Assembly: GCA_001632435.1 (NCBI GenBank)
Contig: KV423976.1
Location: 1 to 64,000, forward strand
DNA: 64,000 nucleotides
Origin: Calocera cornea HHB12733
Lineage: Eukaryota > Basidiomycota > Dacrymycetes > Dacrymycetales > Dacrymycetaceae
Reading direction: 5' to 3'
Shown: piece after piece, positions 58,720-64,000 of the stretch
Layout: each line of letters begins with the position of its first letter
Position numbering within the stretch: the stretch's first letter is position 1
Notes under the pieces: generated by a model
The model's input: the letters and a program-made list of their open reading frames with translations, nothing else
The model's database searches: none
Told to the model about the DNA's origin: nothing
Position numbers and translations under genes: made by a program

Positions 58720-59574
58720 TATCATCAATAGGATGTTGTTCATTGGTGTGAACAAGCCAGAGAGCCAGGGAGCCACCCATGGTGGAGAGACAGACCAAAG
58801 TTGCTTTGGCACAATTTTTTCAAGTGCAGCTTTTGGTCATATCTCCCTGAGGAGGCCAGCCATGGAGACCCCTCCACCATATACACTCCAGAACACCCAA
58901 ACACATGCTGTGAACAGGCAGGACCTGCAGGGGAGCTTGCATGGAGGAGGGAGAGCCAAAAGTTGTTTTGCCCCATTTTGTTGCTTTGCATCTCCTGTTC
59001 ACATCTCTGCCACCCCTTTCCTAGGGACTCTGCTGTCAGTATCCATGGTACCCTGATACTTTGTGGGACTCAGTGGGACCCACAAAGGTCTCTCACTGGA
59101 GGAAGAGTAGCAAAGAGTTGCTCTTGCATGTTTAGCTCTTGTGCAACTTTTGTTCCCATATCTCCTGTGCAGCCAGCCTCTCATGGAGACCCTCCTGTCA
59201 TGGAGCATCAATGAAACCCAATGCATTGGGGAACTGTGCAGGAAGCACAGAGGAGCCTACATTGAGGGGGCAGAGCAACAAGTTGTTCCGACCCATTCTG
59301 TGCAAGTGCCCTTTTTTTTCATCCATATCCTAAAAAAGGATTGGTCAGGGACAAGAAGTACAGATGAGGTGGGTGCAATGGAGCAAGTGGGATTACCTCC
59401 CCTAATATGCCCCCTCCCCTCTTGCTACCGAGCGCGCAGTGGTGGCATGCATCCACAGGCACAGAAGAGCATGTAGTTCATATGGGCCGCAATTGAATGA
59501 TTTCCGAGTTCTTGTGACACTTATTCTGCGCTCTGCACTGAGGAACCCGAGAACGGCGGGAAAGGCTGGAAGCG

Positions 59575-59935
59575 GGTGCAACTCCCCCAGCGGAAGTAAC
59601 CTCTCAAGCGGAGGCAAGTAGCCAAGCAGAAACAGATTGTGGTATGGAAGTAAATTATCCAGCGGAATCAAATAAGGCATCGGAGGCAAAGTTTACCGCG
59701 GAAGCAAACTACAGAGCGGAAGCAGACTCAAATGCGGAAGCGAACTGTCCGACGGAGGCAGAATAGTACACGGACGCAAATCGAAAAGCGGAGACAAACT
59801 ACTCAGCGGAAGCAGAATGCACAGCGGAAGCAGATACCCCAAGCGGAAGCAGAATACGTAGCGGAAGCAAGCAGCGGACGCAGAACACCTAAGCGGAAGT
59901 ACAGACATGCGGAAGCAAATTGCATCACACTTCAT
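59575..59935 (-). repeat. CTTCCG core array 5 (reverse orientation)
   Basis: About 19 units of AGCGGAAGCAAA-like core (complement of TTTGCTTCCGCT) at 17-20 bp spacing with different spacers: CAGCGGAAGTAACC, CCGCGGAAGCAAAC, GAGCGGAAGCAGAC, TAGCGGAAGCAAGC. The flank before it (59510-59545) contains ATTCTGCGCTCTGCAC, similar to the reversed flank of array 1 (CACTCTGCGCTCTGGAC), so the arrays may share a defined end. Confidence 0.85.
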
Positions 59936-60954
59936 TGCTCTGACGGAAACAAGGAGTACTTGAGATACTGTAGATACGGGAGTAAACCGAGGCATAGTTG
60001 GAAGCCATTCGCTCTGGTGAATGGCCTCTACACTCCATACCCCTTGCTTCGCGAGGGGTGTGCAGCTCGTATCTTCCTGAGATAAGCTTCCCTGCAGACA
60101 ATGTCAAGTAGCCGACAACGCCGAGAGAATGGAACTATGGCTTCGGCGTCGCGCTCAACGGATGACGCTGTGCTGCCCGCGAATGGCTAGATATTCATGA
60201 GTTGTACTAGGGGGCTGTATAGAACAATGAGCGCTACACGTTCCTTCTCAGCATACAGTAGTACAACTCACGATGGTTTTGATCAGGTCGTACACCGCCT
60301 TGTTGTGATATCGCAGCTTAGAGCCTGTTCGGCAACCAATGTGCGTGATGTGGGAGATACAATCTAGGTGCATGCACATGTTGTGAGATCGTAATCTCCC
60401 AGATTCCGTGATCTGGGATGGACCTGGTGCGTTCGGTACCAGTGTGCTCTCTGTGGTGCAATCTGAGGGGCCGCTTTTCCTGCCCCCAGTGAACGGTTAC
60501 TGGATGGTTCCAGAAGGGAATGTCATGGAAACACTGTGGAAATTGCAACACAATGGAACGGGTATGCCGAAGCAAGGGGTAAGTTCATGGAAATGACAAG
60601 GATGCCGAGATGCCACATCTGCCGGCGGTTCAGGCACGTGCTTGTGGAAAAAGTGTGTTTCCATTTGGGTTGGAAGCGACGCGAGATTGAGATTGAGGAC
60701 GCAGATACAGGTCCAGAGGTGTATCTGGCGTTTGGTGTAGATTGAGGCGCGCAATCTAGGACATTTTGTGGTGCCGAACATGTCCGTGATCTTGCAGATT
60801 CTGACGGAAGTATCTGCCCAGATTATGCCTCAAGATACGACAGATTACGGTTACCGAACAGGCTCTTAGATTGCGGGTCTGTATATGGAGCCTTCGCCAC
60901 ATTAGCACTGGCACTCGAGCGTTCCAAGCACACGCTTACCTCCAATCCAGTGAT
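59884..60954 (-). pseudogene. Outer arm (right): inverted copy of the 3' part of Ies6, split by a MITE
   Basis: Reverse complement of 51387-51913. It contains the last two exons of Ies6 and the end of the exon before them (GLE, then APYTDPQSKLRYHNKAVYDL, then PPSTTHEYLAIRGQHSVIR), without the N-terminal half. The copy is interrupted at 60322-60865. It cannot encode Ies6 but could give antisense transcripts to the intact gene's 3' end. Confidence 0.88.
60322..60865. mobile_element. PIF/Harbinger-type MITE with TTA target and a natural empty site
   Basis: 544 bp with ends GAGCCTGTTCGG and CCGAACAGGCTC, each next to TTA (60319-60321 and 60866-60868). The same site in the left palindrome arm (complement at 51473-51475) has a single TTA and no insertion, which proves that the element inserted after the inverted duplication. 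No transposase inside. The ends resemble those of the autonomous-type Harbinger element at 41113-44008 (GAGCCCGTTTGG). Confidence 0.93.
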
Positions 60955-61150
60955 GAGCGGAAGCGAAGCCCTAAGCGGATGCAAACTGGGACGCGGAACA
61001 AAACTGTTTGACTGAGGCAAAAGGTGGAAGGGAAGCAACCGTAGACAAGGAAGCAAATCCCCCACTGGATGCAGAATGTAAAGTGGAAGCACATGCGTCA
61101 GGGCAGCAGAATCCTCAGCGGAGGCAAATATCCAAGCGGAAGCAGGTCTC
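60955..61150 (-). repeat. CTTCCG core array 6 (reverse orientation, short)
   Basis: About eight units such as GAGCGGAAGCGAAGCC, AAGCGGATGCAAAC, AAAGTGGAAGCACATG, CAGCGGAGGCAAATAT, AAGCGGAAGCAGGTC. It starts exactly at the end of the outer palindrome arm and ends about 160 bp upstream of the cyclophilin start. Confidence 0.8.
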
Positions 61151-61312
61151 TTCCTCCTTCTGCTCCATTATACGCATTCGCTTCCGTTTTGCACGGGTTA
61201 AGCACTGGTGCACAAAGCCCCACGGAACCTGGATGTCGTTGCTCCGCCCTTCTTTCCCCTCGGAGAAACATATTGAGAGGCTATCGCACGTTCTGCCGCT
61301 TCTCACTGCAAA

Positions 61313-62225
61313 TGGCTCGTCCTCTCGTGTTCTTCGATATTCAAATTGGTGAGACGCCAGCTGGAAGAATCAAGATGGAGCTTTTCAATGACGTTGTCCC
61401 AAAGTGGGCTCAGCCGGTACTTCGATGCGGCGCATTCTGATGTTAGCAGGACTGCAGAAAATTTCCGACAGCTCTGTACTGGTGAACACAGGTAAAATAT
61501 CCCCCTATGAGTGCGCATCGCACAGATTCTGACCTGCGTGTCAGAGTCAACAATCGTCCGCAAGGTTACAAAGGAGCAACCTTCCACAGGTAAGCGCGAT
61601 CGCGTTGTAACTGAATCATCACTCATTCCTTATAGAGTGTAGGTGGCCCGTTTCCAGTTCCCAGTCCATGTCGACTAATAGAAGGTCAGCGTTCGAGATT
61701 TCATGATTCAAGGTTTGCAGAATGCTACTCATCCATCTGGCACCGATCAAACACCTTCATTGTTTAGGAGGCGACTTCTTAAAAGGCGATGGCACGGGAA
61801 GCTTCTCCATCTACGGCGATAAGTTTGCAGTGAGCGCGTTCCATCACTCAGATCGCTTGGGTCATTTACCATCATTTAGGACGAAAGCTTCAGCATTAAG
61901 CATACCCAGCCGGGGCTGCTTTCTATGGCGAATTCGGGACCGAACACAAATGGATGTCAGGTACATGGCTTCTGAATCGAGGCAGCACAACCTTCACTAA
62001 CGACGAGTGACAGTTCTTCATTACGACAGGACCATCCGACTTTCTGGATGGGAAACACGTAGTCTTCGGGAAAGTCGTCGATGGAATGCTTACGGTCAGG
62101 AAAATAGAGAATGTACCGACTGGTCCGAACAACCGCCCGAAGCTGGTGGTTAAGATCGTAGGTATGGAAACTGTTTTCCTTCCGGTACACCCACTGAGCC
62201 TGCACAAGAATGCGGCGAGATGTGA
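61313..62225 (+). CDS. Cyclophilin H-like peptidyl-prolyl isomerase (U4/U6 snRNP type)
   Basis: Cyclophilin of the PPIH class, which in other eukaryotes binds the U4/U6 snRNP. Start [20 protein letters not shown], then [29 protein letters not shown], the [20 protein letters not shown] block, [60 protein letters not shown] and, after a last intron (GTATGG), ECGEM. Seven introns of about 45-110 nt. Oddity: at the FHRV-type motif carrying the catalytic Arg, the only in-frame splice I find joins CACAG to CGTTCGAGATTTC, giving FHSVRDFM in place of FHRVI(K/R)DFM; Arg becomes Ser and one residue is missing. This may be a real loss, a splice I misread, or a sequence error. Confidence 0.85.
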
Positions 62226-62845
62226 AGTGAATAGTGGGATGATCACTCAGAGTATGTGGTCTATCGTGCAATAACAGCTTGCGTGTGCAATCTTCTAGGC
62301 TGGGAGTGGGCGGTGACTCGGTATTCTTCCCCACGTATCGCATTGTAACGCATGTCAGCACATCAATACTGTAACAGCCCGAGCCGTCATAACTGCCTAG
62401 TGTCCAGACAATATGAGTTTCGCATCTCTGGCGGTAATTTCCCTCGAGGATTGCTACATGACCTGCCGTTAAAGAGGGGTATAAGAACAGAATGCTATCA
62501 TACCTGTAACCAGGCCAGACGCGTTGCCAGCGATGCAGCACAGAGGTCTTTCACTGCTCCGTCGGCCATCCAGGACAAGACTGACAGCGGGAAATTAGCA
62601 CTTATGGCAGTACTGAGAGGAAGTCAGAAGGAACACGAAACCATATTTTTGTACTACTATACCGATGGTTCGTGAGGTTTCTGAAGGGAGAATGAGCGTT
62701 TATCCAGCACTGCGGCACAGGGTAACTCCCACCTGGTCCATAATACGGCGAGTATGGCATCTTCTTGCCGATATGGCTCCTGGGGGCTGAGCAGAGTCTA
62801 AAAGAGATTAATTATATCAGTGGACGTCTCTGGGCTACGGATGGC
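62226..62845. other. 3' flanks of two convergent genes, no gene seen
   Basis: Frames present on both strands have no recognisable domain. The region holds the 3' ends of the cyclophilin gene and of the unknown minus-strand gene. Confidence 0.35.
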
Positions 62846-63921
62846 TCAATGCACGGTTGCGACCGACACCGCTGCATGATGTCGTCCAGATGAGAAGACG
62901 GGGACGCTTACTCTTGTGATCTCTCTCGCCTCCCAATTAGATGTAGTCGAGTTCGAGGAGTTGAGCAGATTGCTTTGATAGGAGTCGTCTGAGGGGTGGC
63001 TCGCGAGGTTGGCCCCTTGATTGCGCATCGCCTGCGGCTTCCCTTCCACCAGCCGGACAACGATATCGGCTATAGGCAGACGAGCACTTCTGCGGCTTGC
63101 AGTGCGGAATGTGCCACTCCTTCTCAAGAACGGTAGCCAGCCATGCGCTTCTGTGTGGGAACCAGCGGGACCCTCAGGGGAGCGCCCACCGGAGGCCCCA
63201 TATCCATGCAGCATTGTACGAAGGTCCAGGTCCGGATGCGACACCTTTCCCCCGAGGGTCGGCTCAACCTTCGAAGGCAAGGTGTGTCGGATTGTCTTGC
63301 GTAGAGCTTGGATACGAGGCTGTGCAGACGCCGAATGTCGTACAGTGCCTGCGGTCTTACGAGCCGAGGTTGAGAGCGGAGGCTCACGAGGAGGCTTTGT
63401 TCTTTTCTGTAGCGCACTAGAGCCCTGGGCGTCTGCACTGGTCGCCATCCTGGTATTCGAACGAGTGTCGCTGATGTCCGGCTCTGTCGGGGCCGCTACC
63501 GGCCTCACCGTCATTCGCGCTACTGCTGACCGTTGAAGAGTGGACGCTGGAAGGCTCTATAACGCGCCTTTGAGCCACTAAGAAGCTGCGGATGTGCCCA
63601 AGACTCACAATGCGCGTCGGACCAGGCCGCCTATCGCGCTTGATAAACAAGGCCGCGTGCTCTACCGCCAGACTTGCGAAGCCCGAGCGGGACACTGCGA
63701 GAGGACAGATGAGGTACGCGCATATATGACGCAGGTGTAACCTCACTCGTAGCGGCAGTCGCAGTGTCTTGAGAGACGGTCGCTCCAGGCCGCTTCGGTG
63801 GTGTAGGTACCGAAGTGGCCTCCCTCGCGTCAGCTAACGAAGTTCCATGAAGTGGATACGCTGCCTCAAGCTCTGCAATGAAGAGATGGTCGTGCTGAGC
63901 GAGTGCCAGTGAGGGGTCCAT
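62846..63921 (-). CDS. Unknown multi-exon protein, Ser/Arg/Pro-rich
   Basis: Start MDPSLALAQHDHLFIAELEA at 63921, with a helical-looking first segment. An intron with donor GTGAGG after TATSE leads to VSRSGFASLAVEHAALFIKR; a further intron is likely, since DRRPGPTRIVSLGHIRSFLV and IEPSSVHSSTVSSSAND are open in the next part. The C-terminal part (62846-63514) is disordered and rich in Arg and Ser (LQKRTKPPREPPLSTSARKT, LPIADIVVRLVEGKPQAMRN). The splice between the second and last parts could not be fixed. I recognise no family. Confidence is for the existence of a gene, not for the exact exons. Confidence 0.45.
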
Positions 63922-64000
63922 GGTGAACCGTCGTCATGCGGGTAGCGCGGCGCGGGTCGCGTACCAGGTGCGGAGACTAATAGAGCACTGCCCAGTCTCG

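Larger units (their letters stand above)
52465..59325. repeat. Satellite-like array, units of about 160 bp with an inverted core
   Basis: Degenerate units repeat at about 155-165 bp. Each has a core CAAAAGTTGC, about 20 nt including ACAATCTGTTCAAG, then GCAACTTTTG and usually GTCATATCTCTGCCA. Clear right-half cores start near 55262, 55418, 55667, 55830, 55990, 56150, 56281, 56443, 56606, 56766, then 58795, 58957, 59110, 59272. Between cores a second conserved block contains GGGGAGCTGTCCTGGTGG. The array is interrupted by the pogo element and mirrored around 54653. Frames through it are not convincing genes. Confidence 0.8.

Overview
This is a 64 kb piece of nuclear chromosome from a filamentous fungus, almost certainly a basidiomycete and probably one of the Agaricomycetes. 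The evidence is the set of intron-dense single-copy genes with about 50-nt introns (GTRNGY donors, CTAAC/CTGAC branch sites), the types of protein encoded, and the fungal transposon families present. All gene models below were spliced by eye; exon borders are inference unless stated.

Gene-rich left and central parts. Unknown acidic protein (1-1566, minus); D-lactate dehydrogenase (3837-6092, minus); mitochondrial ribosomal protein mL46 (6278-7315, plus); tetraspanin (7520-8331, minus); secreted SMP-30-like lactonohydrolase (10197-11710, plus); four-TM protein with a long disordered tail (13038-15152, plus); MBF1 coactivator (15475-16093, plus); gamma-tubulin (16251-18036, minus); NUC1/EndoG nuclease (18226-19414, minus); RRM+R3H protein (21729-23741, minus); striatin (24141-27158, plus); Ede1/Eps15 endocytic scaffold (about 27482-31324, plus); and NOT1, scaffold of CCR4-NOT (33468-40594, plus). 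These are housekeeping genes, not a pathway cluster. Three, perhaps four, relate to mitochondria (D-LDH, mL46, NUC1), but nothing suggests co-regulation beyond close spacing.

Repeat-rich right part (about 41-61 kb). It holds a PIF/Harbinger element, solo LTRs, two nested Tc1-like elements, a pogo/Fot1-type element, a roughly 160-bp hairpin satellite and a block of TTAGGG-like repeats. INO80 subunit Ies6 (50990-51638) and a cyclophilin H gene (61313-62225) flank this repeat core; an unidentified minus-strand gene ends the window.

Most unusual structures. (1) Dispersed arrays of a short core (TTTGCTTCCGCT-like) repeating about every 18 bp with hypervariable spacers, present at eight or more sites in both orientations. 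(2) A giant imperfect palindrome, 51387-60954, whose outer arms duplicate the 3' end of Ies6 and whose inner arms are near identical. (3) A satellite of about 160-bp units, each with an inverted CAAAAGTTGC / GCAACTTTTG pair, interrupted by a pogo element. (4) A four-level nest: core array, LTR with 5-bp target duplication, Tc1-like element A, Tc1-like element B. (5) A 725-bp foldback element with Mu-like termini and a 10-bp target duplication just upstream of NOT1. (6) Interstitial telomere-like repeats inside a 48-bp inverted repeat. Many transposase reading frames are broken by TGA at positions where arginine is expected, which fits CpG deamination.
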